Origin: Catellatospora citrea
GTDB lineage: Bacteria > Actinomycetota > Actinomycetes > Mycobacteriales > Micromonosporaceae
Assembly: GCF_003610235.1 (NCBI RefSeq)
Contig: NZ_RAPR01000001.1
Coordinates: 8,246,001-8,310,000, forward strand
DNA: 64,000 nt
Reading direction: 5' to 3'
Positions 45,141 through 54,279 of the stretch are shown piece by piece. The notes under the pieces are model-generated. The model saw only the letters and a list, made by a program, of their open reading frames with translations, was not told the origin of the DNA and did no database searches. Both the position numbers and the translations under genes were made by a program. Within the stretch, counting starts at the first letter, position 1; each line of letters opens with the position of its first letter.

Positions 45141-46090
45141 GCCGGGAAGTGTCCCAGGTAGCCGCCCATCGTCTGGAACAACTCGGTCGCCGCCAGTTCG
45201 GTGCCGTCGTCGAGGCGTACCCGCTCGATGACCAGGCCCTTGCTCCTGCCGCGCCGGGCGTCGGCACCCGCGACGATGGCGACGCCGTCGCCCTCGCGGT
45301 AGAAGATCCGGCCGGGGGTGCCGCCGTAGACGGCCTCCGACACGGAGGCCTTGAGCACCCGGATGCGCTGACCGCGGTAGTAGGTGTAGGCGTTCGGGTA
45401 CGGGTCGCACTGGGCGCGGACCAGGCGGTCCAGCTCCTGCGCGGTCCACGTCCAGTCGATGCGCAGGTCCTCGTCGGCGCGCTTGTGGAAGAAGCTGGCC
45501 TGCGAGCGGTCCTGCGGCGTCCAGTCGGTGCGGCCCGACGCGATCAGGCGCAGCCCGTCGACCGTCAGCGGCCCGAACAGGGCGAGGGTCTTGTGGAACA
45601 GGTCGGCGGTGGTGTCGCGCGGACCGACCGGCACCGAGCGCTGCAGCACGATGTCGCCCGCGTCGAGGGTGTCGTCCATCATGTGCGCGGTCACGCCGAC
45701 CTCGGGCTCGTCGTTGAGCAGCGCCCAGATCAGCGGGGAGAAGCCGGCGTACTTCGGCAGCAGCGAGTCGTGGATGTTGAGGGTGCCGTGCCGGGGCAGG
45801 TTGAAGACCTGCGGCGGGATCCAGGTGCGCCAGTTGGTGGCCACGATGACGTCGAGGTCGGCTTCCTTGAGCGCCGCCATCAGCTCCTCGTCGTCGGGGC
45901 GCTCGCGGATCAGCACCGGCACGCCGTGCTCGGTGGCGAGGTCGGCGACGGAGTCGCTCCAGATCCGCTCGTACGCGTGGTCGCTCCTAGGATGCGTGAC
46001 GACGAGGACGACCTCGAGGTCTGGCGCCTCCAGCAGCGCCTGGAGCGTGCGGTGCCCCCAGGTCTGGTAACCGAACATCGCGACCCGCAT
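45137..46090 (-). CDS. N5-hydroxyornithine formyltransferase (methionyl-tRNA formyltransferase-like)
   Basis: A 317-residue enzyme of the formyl-THF transferase fold. The catalytic triad lies in LNIHDSLLPKYAGFSPL (Asn, His) and DAGDI (Asp), and the C-terminal OB-like domain (FYRGQRIRVL-type strand) follows. In known hydroxamate pathways (e.g. CchA of coelichelin) this protein formylates N5-hydroxyornithine using N10-formyl-THF. The start ATG 46090 (MRVAMFGYQTWGHRTL) has AGGAGG 7 bases upstream. It is divergent from ornithine monooxygenase across an iron-box region, which fits that role rather than tRNA formylation. Confidence 0.9.
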   Translation of the reverse strand: MRVAMFGYQTWGHRTLQALLEAPDLEVVLVVTHPRSDHAYERIWSDSVADLATEHGVPVLIRERPDDEELMAALKEADLDVIVATNWRTWIPPQVFNLPRHGTLNIHDSLLPKYAGFSPLIWALLNDEPEVGVTAHMMDDTLDAGDIVLQRSVPVGPRDTTADLFHKTLALFGPLTVDGLRLIASGRTDWTPQDRSQASFFHKRADEDLRIDWTWTAQELDRLVRAQCDPYPNAYTYYRGQRIRVLKASVSEAVYGGTPGRIFYREGDGVAIVAGADARRGRSKGLVIERVRLDDGTELAATELFQTMGGYLGHFPA

Positions 46091-46145
46091 GGGTGCCCTC
46101 CTCTGGACCGGAACGTGAACCGTCTCGGCCCGCTGGCGCGAACCG

Positions 46146-46179
46146 AAAGGCAAGGCTTACCTTGCTAAGGTAACCCTAA
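46146..46179. promoter_or_regulatory. Tandem iron boxes (DmdR/IdeR-like)
   Basis: Two overlapping sites. 46146-46164 (aaaggcaaggcttaccttg) matches the consensus TTAGGTTAGGCTAACCTAA at 12 of 19 positions. The reverse of 46161-46179 matches at 11. They stand in the 124-base gap between the divergent formyltransferase and monooxygenase genes, with a possible -10 TAATCT at 46182. Confidence 0.7.
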
Positions 46180-46214
46180 TGTAATCTTCGGGGGCCGCAC
46201 ACGGAAGGGGTCAT

Positions 46215-47489
46215 ATGTCCACGTCGGACGCACATCTCCACGATCTCGCAGGGATCGGCTTCGGCCCATCCAACCTGGCCCTGGCCATCGCGTTACGCGA
46301 GCTGGACCGTCCGGTGGACGCGGTTTTCCTGGAGAAGCAGCAGCGGTTCGGCTGGCATCGCGGCATGCTCATCGAGGGCACCACGATGCAGGTCTCGTTC
46401 CTCAAGGACCTGGCGACGATGCGCGACCCGGCCAGCGCGTACAGCTTCCTGAGCTATCTCAAGGCCAAGGACCGGCTGATCGACTTCATCAACCACAAGA
46501 CGATGTACCCGTCGCGCGTGGAGTTCCACGACTACCTCGAATGGGCCGCCGCAGGCTTCACCGACCAGGTCGAGTACGGCTCCGAGGTGGTCGCGGTGCG
46601 CCCGGTGCGCGACGGCTCCGCCGTCACCGGCTGCGAGATCGTCGCGCGCCAGGGCGGCGACCTGGTCACCCGGCGCGCCCGCAACCTGGTCGTCGCGACA
46701 GGGCTGGAGGCCCGCATGCCCGACGGCATCCGGCCCGGCCCGCGCGTCTGGCACAGCAGCGACCTGCTGCGCCGCCTGCCCGGCCTGCGCGACCCGCGCC
46801 GCGTGCTGGTCATCGGCGCCGGCCAGTCCGGCGCGGAGGTCGCCGACCACCTGCACCGGACGTTCCCGCAGACCGAGGTGTGCGCGGTGTTCGCCAAGTA
46901 CGGCTACACCCCCGCCGACGACAGCCCGTTCGCCAACCGCATCTTCGACCCCGCGGCCGTCGACCACTTCTACGACGCGCCCGAGCACGTCAAGCGGATG
47001 CTGACGGGCTACCACGGGTCCACCAACTACTCGGTCGTCGACCTGGACGTCATCCAGGGCCTCTACCGCCGGATGTACCAGGAGAAGGTGCTCGGCCAGG
47101 AGCGCCTGCGCATCATGTACGCGTCGCGGGTGACGGAGCTGGTCGAGGAGGCCGACCGGGTGCGGGTCGTGGTGGAGTTCCTGCCCACCGGCGAGCGCAC
47201 CGTGCTGGAGGCCGACGCGGTGGTGTGCGCGACCGGCTACCGCAGCAGCGACCCGCTGCAGTTGCTCGGCGAGCTGGGCGAGCACTGCGCCCGCCGCGAC
47301 GACGGTCAGCTCCAGGTCGAGCGCGACTACCAGGTCACCACCACCAGCGACGTCCGCTGTGGCATCTACGTGCAGGGGCCCACCGAGCACACCCACGGCA
47401 TCAGCTCGACCCTGCTCTCCAACACCGCCGTCCGCGCCGGCGAGATCGCCCGCTCCCTGACCCGGCTCACCTCGCCCGCCCTGACCTGA
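46215..47489 (+). CDS. L-ornithine N5-monooxygenase, copy 1
   Basis: A 424-residue flavin-dependent N-hydroxylating enzyme that converts ornithine to N5-hydroxyornithine with NADPH and O2. GIGFGPSNLALAIAL is the FAD motif, VIGAGQSGAEVADHLH the NADPH motif, DDSPFANRIFDP and HGSTNYSVVDLD are substrate-side signatures, and ATGYRSSDP is the C-terminal FAD contact. GGAAGGGG precedes ATG 46215. It is divergent from the formyltransferase under iron boxes. A 28-bp perfect hairpin follows the stop. Confidence 0.96.
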   Translation: MSTSDAHLHDLAGIGFGPSNLALAIALRELDRPVDAVFLEKQQRFGWHRGMLIEGTTMQVSFLKDLATMRDPASAYSFLSYLKAKDRLIDFINHKTMYPSRVEFHDYLEWAAAGFTDQVEYGSEVVAVRPVRDGSAVTGCEIVARQGGDLVTRRARNLVVATGLEARMPDGIRPGPRVWHSSDLLRRLPGLRDPRRVLVIGAGQSGAEVADHLHRTFPQTEVCAVFAKYGYTPADDSPFANRIFDPAAVDHFYDAPEHVKRMLTGYHGSTNYSVVDLDVIQGLYRRMYQEKVLGQERLRIMYASRVTELVEEADRVRVVVEFLPTGERTVLEADAVVCATGYRSSDPLQLLGELGEHCARRDDGQLQVERDYQVTTTSDVRCGIYVQGPTEHTHGISSTLLSNTAVRAGEIARSLTRLTSPALT

Positions 47490-47497
47490 CCTGAGCG

Positions 47498-47558
47498 GCA
47501 ACTCTTTAAGACTTGCGGCCTCCGAAGCGCTCGGAGGCCGCAAGTCTTAAAGAGTTGC
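47498..47558. terminator. Perfect 28-bp hairpin between convergent genes
   Basis: Arms 47498-47525 and 47531-47558 are exactly complementary over 28 bases around the 5-base loop agcgc. It sits 8 bases after the monooxygenase stop and 8 bases before the end of the convergent ABC ATPase gene. It can end transcripts from both sides. Confidence 0.9.
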
Positions 47559-47566
47559 GACGGGGG

Positions 47567-48412
47567 CTAGGCGGACGCGATCGGCTGCGGGGGGCGGGTG
47601 GTGCGGCGGCGGTGGCGGTCGGCGGGTACGACCATGGGGGTGCCCGTCTGGGGGTCGGTGATTACCTGGCTGGCTACGCCGAAGACGTGCTCGACCAGGT
47701 CGGCTGTCATGACCGCCTCGGGCGTGCCCTGGGCGACGATCTCGCCGGCGCGCATGACGACCAGGTCGGTGGCGTAGCGGCAGGCCTGGTTCAGGTCGTG
47801 CAGCACGGCGACCACGGTGCGGCCCTGCTCGTGCAGGTCCGCGCACAGGTCCAGGACCTCGAACTGGTGCGCCAGGTCCAGGAACGTGGTCGGCTCGTCG
47901 AGCAGCAGGATCGGCGTCTGCTGGGCCAGCGCGACGGCCAGCCACACCCGCTGGCGCTGCCCGCCGGACAGCTCGTCGACGAACCGGTCGGCCAGCTCGG
48001 ACACCTCGGTCACGGCCATCGCCTCGCGGACGGCGGCCTCGTCGTCGACCGACCACTGGCGCAGCAGGCGCTGGTGGGCGAAGCGACCCCGGGCGACCAG
48101 GTCCTCGACCACGATCCCGGCCGGGACCACCGGCGACTGGGGCAGCATGCCCAGCTGCTTGGCGACCTGCTTGGAGGGCAGCGAGGCGATCGCCGCGCCG
48201 TCCAGGTAGACCGTGCCCGCCTGCGGCTTCAGCACCCGTGCGAGTGCCTTGAGCAGGGTGGACTTGCCGCAGGCGTTGGGGCCGACGATGACCGTGAACG
48301 ACCCGTCGACGATCTCGACGCCGAGGTCCCGGGCCACCACCCGGCGGTCGTACGCCAGGGTCAGGTCCTGTGCCCGCAGCCGTGCCTGCATCGCGTGCTC
48401 CTTCGTGCTCAT
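47567..48412 (-). CDS. Ferri-siderophore ABC transporter ATPase (FepC-like)
   Basis: A 281-residue ATPase of the iron-siderophore import class. Walker A GPNACGKST, Q-loop MLPQSP, signature [15 protein letters not shown], Walker B ILLLDEPTTFLD and switch His VLHDLNQA are intact. ATG 48412 overlaps the permease stop (ATGA). It energises the two permeases upstream to import ferri-siderophore bound by the lipoprotein at 50.7 kb. Confidence 0.96.
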   Translation of the reverse strand: MSTKEHAMQARLRAQDLTLAYDRRVVARDLGVEIVDGSFTVIVGPNACGKSTLLKALARVLKPQAGTVYLDGAAIASLPSKQVAKQLGMLPQSPVVPAGIVVEDLVARGRFAHQRLLRQWSVDDEAAVREAMAVTEVSELADRFVDELSGGQRQRVWLAVALAQQTPILLLDEPTTFLDLAHQFEVLDLCADLHEQGRTVVAVLHDLNQACRYATDLVVMRAGEIVAQGTPEAVMTADLVEHVFGVASQVITDPQTGTPMVVPADRHRRRTTRPPQPIASA

Positions 48413-49563
48413 CGGCCGCGCCGCCATTCGCGGGCCAGCAGCCAGGTCAGGTAGAGCCCGCCGATCGCGGCGGTGACCACGCCGACGGGGATGTCGTTGT
48501 CGGGCAGCACCCGCTGCGCGGCCCAGTCGCTGCCGGCCAGCAGCGCCGCGCCCATCGCCGCCGCGGGCAGGATGCCCGGCCCGGGGGAGCGGGTCAGCCG
48601 CGCGGCGAGCTGCGGCGCGGCCAGCGCCACGAACGCGATCGGACCGGCGGCGGCCGTCGCGCCCGCGGCCAGCCCCACACTGGCCAGGGCGAGCACGGCC
48701 CGGCTGCGCTCGACGCGTACGCCGTGCAGGGTCGCGGTGTCGTCGCCCAGCGCCAGCATGTTCAGGTGGCGGCCGTAGTGGACGACCGCGGGCAGCAGCG
48801 CGGCCAGGGTGATCGCGACGATGGTCACCTCGGTCCAGCCCCGGCCGCCGAGGCTGCCGATGAGCCAGACCTGCGCGGCGAGTGCCTCGTCGAGACGGCC
48901 CTTCACGATCAGGTACGAGTTCAGCGCCTCCAGCAGGGCGGACACGCCGACGCCCATCAGGATCAGGCGGAACGCCTGGGTGCCGCGCTGGAACGCGAGC
49001 AGGTAGATGGCGATCGAGGTGAGTACACAGCCGACGATCGCGCCGACGGCGACCTGCAGGCCGCTGCCGTCCAGCAGCAGGATCACCACGAGCGCGCCGG
49101 TGGCCGCGCCGACCGTCATGCCGACGAAGTCGGGGCTGCCCAGCGGGTTGCGGGTCAGGCCCTGGAACACCGCGCCGCTCGCGCCCAGCGCCGCGCCGAC
49201 CAGCAGCGCCACCAGGGCGCGGGGCAGCCGCAGTTCGTGCACGATGAAGTCGGTGCCCGGGTCGCCCTGCCCGATCAGGCTGCGCAGCACGTCGCCGACG
49301 GGAATCGGGAAGTCGCCGCTGGACAGGTTGACCACGGCGATCGCCGCCGCAGCCAGCAGCAGTGCGGTGCCGACGAGCAGGGCGCGGGCCCGGACCCGCA
49401 GCGACAGCGCGCCGCCCGGGGTGCGCAGCACGAACTGCCGCGCGCGGCGGCCCGAGCGCCCGATCGGGGATACCGTCGTGGCCGGACACCGGTCGGTGGC
49501 CGGGTGGTCGCCAGTGCCCGCGCTCGACGTGGTGTCCGGCGCAGGTTCGGTGATCATGTTCAC
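48409..49563 (-). CDS. FecCD-type permease, ferri-siderophore importer
   Basis: A 384-residue polytopic permease, about ten TM helices, of the BtuC/FecCD family. Typical segments are ALLVGAALGASGAVFQGLTRNPLGSPDFVGMTVGAATGAL and IAFVALAAPQLAARLTRSPG. A ~45-residue cytosolic N-terminal extension precedes TM1. GTG 49563 overlaps the upstream permease stop (GTGA); ATG 49557 is an equally good start. It forms a heterodimer with the upstream permease. Confidence 0.95.
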   Translation of the reverse strand: MNMITEPAPDTTSSAGTGDHPATDRCPATTVSPIGRSGRRARQFVLRTPGGALSLRVRARALLVGTALLLAAAAIAVVNLSSGDFPIPVGDVLRSLIGQGDPGTDFIVHELRLPRALVALLVGAALGASGAVFQGLTRNPLGSPDFVGMTVGAATGALVVILLLDGSGLQVAVGAIVGCVLTSIAIYLLAFQRGTQAFRLILMGVGVSALLEALNSYLIVKGRLDEALAAQVWLIGSLGGRGWTEVTIVAITLAALLPAVVHYGRHLNMLALGDDTATLHGVRVERSRAVLALASVGLAAGATAAAGPIAFVALAAPQLAARLTRSPGPGILPAAAMGAALLAGSDWAAQRVLPDNDIPVGVVTAAIGGLYLTWLLAREWRRGR

Positions 49564-50618
49564 AGGGCACCCAGCTTCCGGCGGCGGCACAGGGCGATGA
49601 AGACCGGCGCGCCCAGGAACGCGGTGACGATGCCGACCTGCAGCTCCGACGGTGCGGTGAGCACCCGCCCGAGCACGTCCGCGCCGAGCAGCAGGACCGG
49701 GCCGAGCACCACTGCGTAGGCGAGGATCCAGCGGTGGTCGGGTCCGGTGACCAGCCGCGCGATGTACGGCACCGCCAGCCCGAGGAACCAGATCGGGCCG
49801 CAGGCGGCCGTGGCCGCGCCGCACAGCAGCGTGATCGCGGCGACGCCGAGCACGCGGATGCGGCCCGGGTGCGCGCCGAGCGCGGTGGCGGCCTCGTCGC
49901 CCATGCTCAACGCGTTGAGCCGGCCGCCCAGGGTCAGCGTGAGCAGGATCCCGGCGATCAGGAACGGCGCGACGCGCAGCAGGGTGTCACTGTCGCGATC
50001 GGCCAGCGAGCCGACGTCCCAGTGCCGGTAGCGGTCGAACGTGCCGCGGTTGGTGACCAGCACCGCCCAGACCAGCGCGCCGAGCACGGCGGTGATGGAC
50101 ACGCCGGCCAGCACCTGGCGTTCCGGGGTGGGGAAGCGGCCGGACCCGCCGAGCGCGAACACGGCCGTCGCGGTCAGCGCCGCGCCGCCGAAGGCGAACC
50201 ACACGTACGCGCTGGGTGAGGTCAGGCCGAGGAAGGCGATCGCGACGACGACGCCCGAGGACGCGCCCAGGTTCACCCCGAGCAGGCCGGGCTCGGCCAG
50301 CGGGTTGCGGGTGAGCGCCTGCATCAGCGCGCCGGCCAGCCCGAGCGCCGCGCCGACGCCGAGGCCGAGCAGCGTGCGGGGGATGCGCAGCTGGTGGACG
50401 ATGTCCGCCTGCGCGGAGCCGTCGTCGTGCCAGAGCACGTGCCACACCGTGTCGAGCGGGATGGTGCGGCTGCCGACCGCGATGCTCAGCGCGAGCACGC
50501 AGGCCAGCGTGAGTACGCCGAGCACCAGCCCGCCGCGGCGCCAGGCGTGGCCCGCGCGCGGCGCACGGACCGGCTCGGCCGTGTGCGGCGCGGTCAGCAC
50601 GCCGGTCGTCTGGGTCAT
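49560..50618 (-). CDS. FecCD-type permease, ferri-siderophore importer
   Basis: A 352-residue permease, about ten TM helices, with GVGAALGLAGALMQALTRNPLAEPGLLGVNLGASSGVV and IWFLGLAVPYIARLVTGPDHR. ATG 50618 is chosen because AAGGAG lies 5 bases upstream; a TTG further up is unlikely. It opens the import operon, divergent from the binding-protein gene, with an iron box between them. Confidence 0.95.
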   Translation of the reverse strand: MTQTTGVLTAPHTAEPVRAPRAGHAWRRGGLVLGVLTLACVLALSIAVGSRTIPLDTVWHVLWHDDGSAQADIVHQLRIPRTLLGLGVGAALGLAGALMQALTRNPLAEPGLLGVNLGASSGVVVAIAFLGLTSPSAYVWFAFGGAALTATAVFALGGSGRFPTPERQVLAGVSITAVLGALVWAVLVTNRGTFDRYRHWDVGSLADRDSDTLLRVAPFLIAGILLTLTLGGRLNALSMGDEAATALGAHPGRIRVLGVAAITLLCGAATAACGPIWFLGLAVPYIARLVTGPDHRWILAYAVVLGPVLLLGADVLGRVLTAPSELQVGIVTAFLGAPVFIALCRRRKLGAL

Positions 50619-50650
50619 CACCGCTCCTTGCCTCAACCCTGAATTTGAGA

Positions 50651-50669
50651 TTAGGCGAGGCTAACCTAT
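50651..50669. promoter_or_regulatory. Iron box (DmdR/IdeR-like)
   Basis: TTAGGCGAGGCTAACCTAT matches the 19-base consensus TTAGGTTAGGCTAACCTAA at 16 positions. It lies between the divergent permease operon and the binding protein and probably shuts both off when iron is plentiful. Confidence 0.9.
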
Positions 50670-50725
50670 GCTCCTCGGCGGGACCTGCCAGGGGGCGGCT
50701 CCCACCAGCACAGAAAGGACCAACC

Positions 50726-51781
50726 GTGCGGCTTCTCTCTCCCGTCCGTACGCTGACGGCCACCGCCACCGCGGTGATCCTCGGCCTCGGCCTCGCCGCG
50801 TGCGGCACCGACCAGGAGCCGTCCGGCACCTCCGGCAGCCAGGGCGCGACCTCGGCGGCCTTCCCCGTTGCGATCGAGCACAAGTACGGCACCACCGAGA
50901 TCAAGGCCGAGCCCAAGCGGGTCGTCGTGGTCGGCCTCGTCGAGCAGGACGCCCTGCTGGCACTGGGTGTCGTCCCGGTCGCCACCACCGAGTGGTTCGG
51001 CGGGCACCCCGGCGCGGTCTGGCCCTGGGCGAGCGACGAGCTCGGCTCCGCAGCCAAGCCCGAGGTGCTGACCAACACGGACGGCATCAAGTTCGAGAAG
51101 GTCGCCGCGCTGCGCCCCGATCTGATCGTGGGCCTGTACTCGAACCTCACCGCCGAGGACTACGCCACCCTGTCGAAGATCGCGCCGACGCTCGCCCAGC
51201 CCAAGGACACCATCGACTACGGCGTCTCCTGGCAGCAGGCCACCCGCACCGTCGGCACCGCCGTCGGGCGCAAGGAGCAGGCCGAGAAGGTCGTCGCCGA
51301 CGTCGAGGCCAAGTTCGCCGCCGCCAAGGCCGCCAACCCGAAGTTCGCCGGCGCCACCGCGCTCGTCGCGACGCAGTGGGAGGGCTACTACGTGTACGGC
51401 GCGCAGGACCCGCGCGGCCGCCTGCTGCAGGATCTGGGCTTCAAGATGCCCGACGGCCTCGACGCGATCACCGGCAAGGAGTTCGGCAAGAGCATCAGCC
51501 GGGAGCGCACCGACCTGCTCGACACCGACGTGATGATCTGGCTGGTCGACAAGCACGACGCCGACCAGGCCAAGATCCACGCCGACCCGCTGTACGCCAA
51601 GCTCGACGTCAAGACCCAGGCCCGCGAGGTGTTCCTGGAGAACGGCGAGCTGCTCGGCGGCGCCACCTCGTTCATCACCCCGCTGAGCCTGCCGTACCTG
51701 CTCGACGGCCTGGTGCCGCAGCTGGCCGCGGCGGTCGACGGCGACCCGGCGACCGAGGTCGAGCGCGCCCCCGCGAAGTGA
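50726..51781 (+). CDS. Iron-siderophore substrate-binding lipoprotein
   Basis: A 351-residue class III binding protein (FhuD/FecB-like). A signal peptide leads to the lipobox LAAC near residue 22. The two lobes are joined by a long helix; typical segments are PKRVVVVGLVEQDALLALGVVPVATTEWFG and EKVAALRPDLIVGLYSNLTAEDYATLSKIAPT. GTG 50726 is chosen because AAAGGA lies 6 bases upstream and it starts the signal peptide. It captures ferri-siderophore for the divergent permease operon. A terminator follows. Confidence 0.95.
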   Translation: MRLLSPVRTLTATATAVILGLGLAACGTDQEPSGTSGSQGATSAAFPVAIEHKYGTTEIKAEPKRVVVVGLVEQDALLALGVVPVATTEWFGGHPGAVWPWASDELGSAAKPEVLTNTDGIKFEKVAALRPDLIVGLYSNLTAEDYATLSKIAPTLAQPKDTIDYGVSWQQATRTVGTAVGRKEQAEKVVADVEAKFAAAKAANPKFAGATALVATQWEGYYVYGAQDPRGRLLQDLGFKMPDGLDAITGKEFGKSISRERTDLLDTDVMIWLVDKHDADQAKIHADPLYAKLDVKTQAREVFLENGELLGGATSFITPLSLPYLLDGLVPQLAAAVDGDPATEVERAPAK

Positions 51782-51794
51782 CCCACTGACGGCG

Positions 51795-51822
51795 AACGGG
51801 GTGGACATCCGTCCACCCCGTT
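51795..51822 (+). terminator. Rho-independent terminator
   Basis: aacggggtggac (51795-51806) pairs perfectly with gtccaccccgtt (51811-51822) around a 4-base loop and is followed by TTTT overlapping its end, 13 bases after the binding-protein stop. Confidence 0.9.
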
Positions 51823-51870
51823 TTCCGTACTCGCGTTGACGCGGGGCCACCGTCGGGTAATGGTGATCAC

Positions 51871-52842
51871 ATGCCGAAAGACGGTGAGACCCGCGACGGG
51901 GTGGCGCTGACCAACCTCGACCAGCCCCTGTTCGACGAGTCCGGGGCGACCAAACGCGACCTGGTGGACTACCTGGACGCGGTGCACGAGCGGATCATCC
52001 CCGCGCTGCGGGACCGCGCCCTGTCCGTGATCCGGATCCGCCCCGGTCAGCCGGCGTTCATGCAGAAGAACCTGCCCAAGTACACACCCGACTGGGTGCC
52101 GCGGGCCGCGGTCTGGGCCGAGGCGTCGCACCGCGAGGTGACGTACGCCCTGGGCAACGACCGGCGCACGCTGATCTGGTTCGCCAACCAGCGGGCCGTG
52201 GAGTATCACGCGGCGCTGTCCCTGGTGGAGTCCCCGTTGTCACCGACCCACCTGATCCTCGACCTCGACCCGCCGGAGGGCGACGACACCTTCGGCAAGG
52301 CGGTGCAGGGCGCGCTGCTGGTGCGCCAGGCACTGGCCGACTGCGGGCTCGACGGCGCGGTCAAGACCAGCGGCAGCAAGGGCGTGCACGTGTTCGTGCC
52401 GCTCGACGGCAAGGCCGACCCGGAGGAGGTCGCCGCGGCGACCCGGGCCGTGGCCGCGCGTGCCGAACGGCTCGACCCGAAGCTCGCCACCACCGCGTTC
52501 ATCCGCGAGGACCGGCACGGCAAGGTGTTCCTCGACGCGACCCGCTCCGGCGGCGCGACCGTCGTCGCCGTCTACAGCCCGCGCATCCGTCCCGGCCTGC
52601 CGGTGTCCTTCCCGGTGCCCTGGGCGGACCTGGAGAATGTCACGCCCGCCGACTTCACCGTGCGCACCGTGCCCGACCTGGTCGCCAAGACCGACCCGTG
52701 GGCCGACCTCATGCCCGCCCCGCAGGCCCTGCCCGCCGACCTGATCGCCGAGGGCCACACCATCCCCATCGCCCGCGTCCAGGCCATGCACGAGGGAAAA
52801 CGCCGCGCCAAAGCCCGCCGCGAAGCCGACGAACAGGGTTGA
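51871..52842 (+). CDS. LigD polymerase-domain protein (stand-alone)
   Basis: A 323-residue primase-polymerase of the archaeo-eukaryotic primase fold, like the polymerase domain of LigD. Visible are FMQKNLPKYTPDWV, the catalytic LILDLDPPEG (DxD), KTSGSKGVHVFVPL, and VFLDATRSGGATVVAVYSPR with the third Asp. In non-homologous end joining this domain adds (ribo)nucleotides at breaks. The ligase and nuclease domains of LigD and Ku are not in the window. It follows the siderophore import genes but is separated by a terminator. Confidence 0.93.
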   Translation: MPKDGETRDGVALTNLDQPLFDESGATKRDLVDYLDAVHERIIPALRDRALSVIRIRPGQPAFMQKNLPKYTPDWVPRAAVWAEASHREVTYALGNDRRTLIWFANQRAVEYHAALSLVESPLSPTHLILDLDPPEGDDTFGKAVQGALLVRQALADCGLDGAVKTSGSKGVHVFVPLDGKADPEEVAAATRAVAARAERLDPKLATTAFIREDRHGKVFLDATRSGGATVVAVYSPRIRPGLPVSFPVPWADLENVTPADFTVRTVPDLVAKTDPWADLMPAPQALPADLIAEGHTIPIARVQAMHEGKRRAKARREADEQG

Positions 52843-52845
52843 GGG

Positions 52846-54021
52846 TCAGGCGGTGCGGAGGGTGAGTTCGGTGATCTCGCTGGGGGCGAAGACGCGCAGG
52901 GGCGGGCCCCAGAAGCCGGTGCCGCGGCTGGTGTAGAGCTGCGTGCGCGCGCCGTGGCGGGACAGTCCCTGCACCGCGGGCTGGTCCAGGCGTACCAGGT
53001 AGTGGAAGGGCCAGATCTGGCCGCCGTGGGTGTGGCCGGAGATCTGCAGGTCGACGCCGTGCTCGACGGCTGCGGTGATCTGCTTCGGCTGGTGGGCGAG
53101 CAGCAGCACGGGCAGGTCCGGGTCGGCTCCGGCGAGGGCGGCGGCGTGGTCCATGGAGTGCCCGGTGCGCGAGTGCGACGCGGTGATGTCGTCGACCCCG
53201 GCCACGACCAGGCGGTCGCCGCCGCGCTCGACCACCAGGTGGCGGTTGTGCAGGCACTCCCAGCCCAGGTGCTGCATGTGCGCCAGCCAGCCCTCGGCCT
53301 CGCCGTAGTACTCGTGGTTGCCGGTCACGTAGGTGCGGGCCAGCTTGGCGCGGATGTCGCCGAGCGGCGCGGCCTGCGCGGTCCGCTGCGCCACGGTGCC
53401 GTCGGCGATGTCGCCCGTGTGGCAGACGATGTCGGGGTCCAGCGCGTTGACCGCTTTGGTCACCCCGGCTGACCAGCGGGACCGTTCGATCGGGCCGTAG
53501 TGCGTGTCGGTCAGCAGCACCACCTTGAGGCCGTCGAGCCCCTTGCCCAGCCGGGGAAGGACCACCTCGACGCGGCGCACGCGAGGCACGCGCATGGCTT
53601 CGGCGTACCCCCACAGGACCAGGACCAGGGCGACCACCGCGACCGCGGCGGCGGTGATCCGGGAGCGCCACGGGTCGGCGACGCCGCCGAACGCCAGCGC
53701 CGCCCGCAGCACGTTGCCGAGCAGCGCCCACACGAACAGCACCCAGATCACGCCGAGCGTGGTGTCGGCGATCCGGGACGCCCAGTCCCTACCGCGGGCG
53801 TGGCCCTGGAACATCAGCACGGGGAACGCCAGTGCCGCCACGGCGAACACGGCGGTGCCGGCGGCGACCACGGGGGTGGGCCAGTGCGTTCCGGCCAGCA
53901 GCAGCGTCCACCAGGGCACGCCGAACAGCAGCCCCAGCACGGTGGTCACGGTCAGGCCGAACAGCAGCGGTCGCAGGGACCGCCGTGCCGGGGCGGCCTG
54001 CACGGCCTCGCCAGTCGACAC
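52846..54021 (-). CDS. Membrane metallophosphoesterase
   Basis: A 391-residue protein. Four TM helices occupy residues ~20-150. The C-terminal calcineurin-like domain has TDTHYGP (metal ligands), GDIADG, GNHEYY and GHTHGGQ. It resembles YkuE/YaeI phosphodiesterases, some acting on lipid pyrophosphates. GTG 54021 is set by AAGGAG 5 bases upstream. It is convergent with the polymerase gene, 3 bases between stops. Confidence 0.93.
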   Translation of the reverse strand: MSTGEAVQAAPARRSLRPLLFGLTVTTVLGLLFGVPWWTLLLAGTHWPTPVVAAGTAVFAVAALAFPVLMFQGHARGRDWASRIADTTLGVIWVLFVWALLGNVLRAALAFGGVADPWRSRITAAAVAVVALVLVLWGYAEAMRVPRVRRVEVVLPRLGKGLDGLKVVLLTDTHYGPIERSRWSAGVTKAVNALDPDIVCHTGDIADGTVAQRTAQAAPLGDIRAKLARTYVTGNHEYYGEAEGWLAHMQHLGWECLHNRHLVVERGGDRLVVAGVDDITASHSRTGHSMDHAAALAGADPDLPVLLLAHQPKQITAAVEHGVDLQISGHTHGGQIWPFHYLVRLDQPAVQGLSRHGARTQLYTSRGTGFWGPPLRVFAPSEITELTLRTA

Positions 54022-54149
54022 GTGTACTCCTTGTTCGATGGTCGGACTGCCAAGCATGCCACGCCTGGACCAATGCCCGCCCGCGTCGGCCACTGGGCGT
54101 TTTGTCCCGTTTAGCGCGGTGCGTGCCAGCCGGTGTCCGTCCTCGCATC

Positions 54150-54201
54150 TGGATCTAGGAGAGTTGTGGTCGCCGGCACGACCACAACTCTCCTAGATCC
54201 A
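54150..54201. repeat. Perfect 23-bp inverted repeat between divergent genes
   Basis: Arms 54150-54172 and 54179-54201 (core ggatctaggagagttgtggt) are exactly complementary around ccggca. Unlike the other long hairpins it lies between divergent genes, so it does not stand at the end of any transcript I can define. It could be a regulatory site or a mobile repeat. Confidence 0.85.
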
Positions 54202-54279
54202 TTTCTTGGTGGCCGAGTGCGAGGTGCGGGAGGGTGCGGGGTAGAACGGTGTCGTGACTATTCGCAGTGGGGTCGGACG

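Noticed and set aside
45137..46090. Methionyl-tRNA formyltransferase as the function of this gene
   Set aside because: The fold is the same, but iron boxes, a divergent ornithine monooxygenase and coupling to siderophore genes fit a hydroxyornithine formyltransferase.
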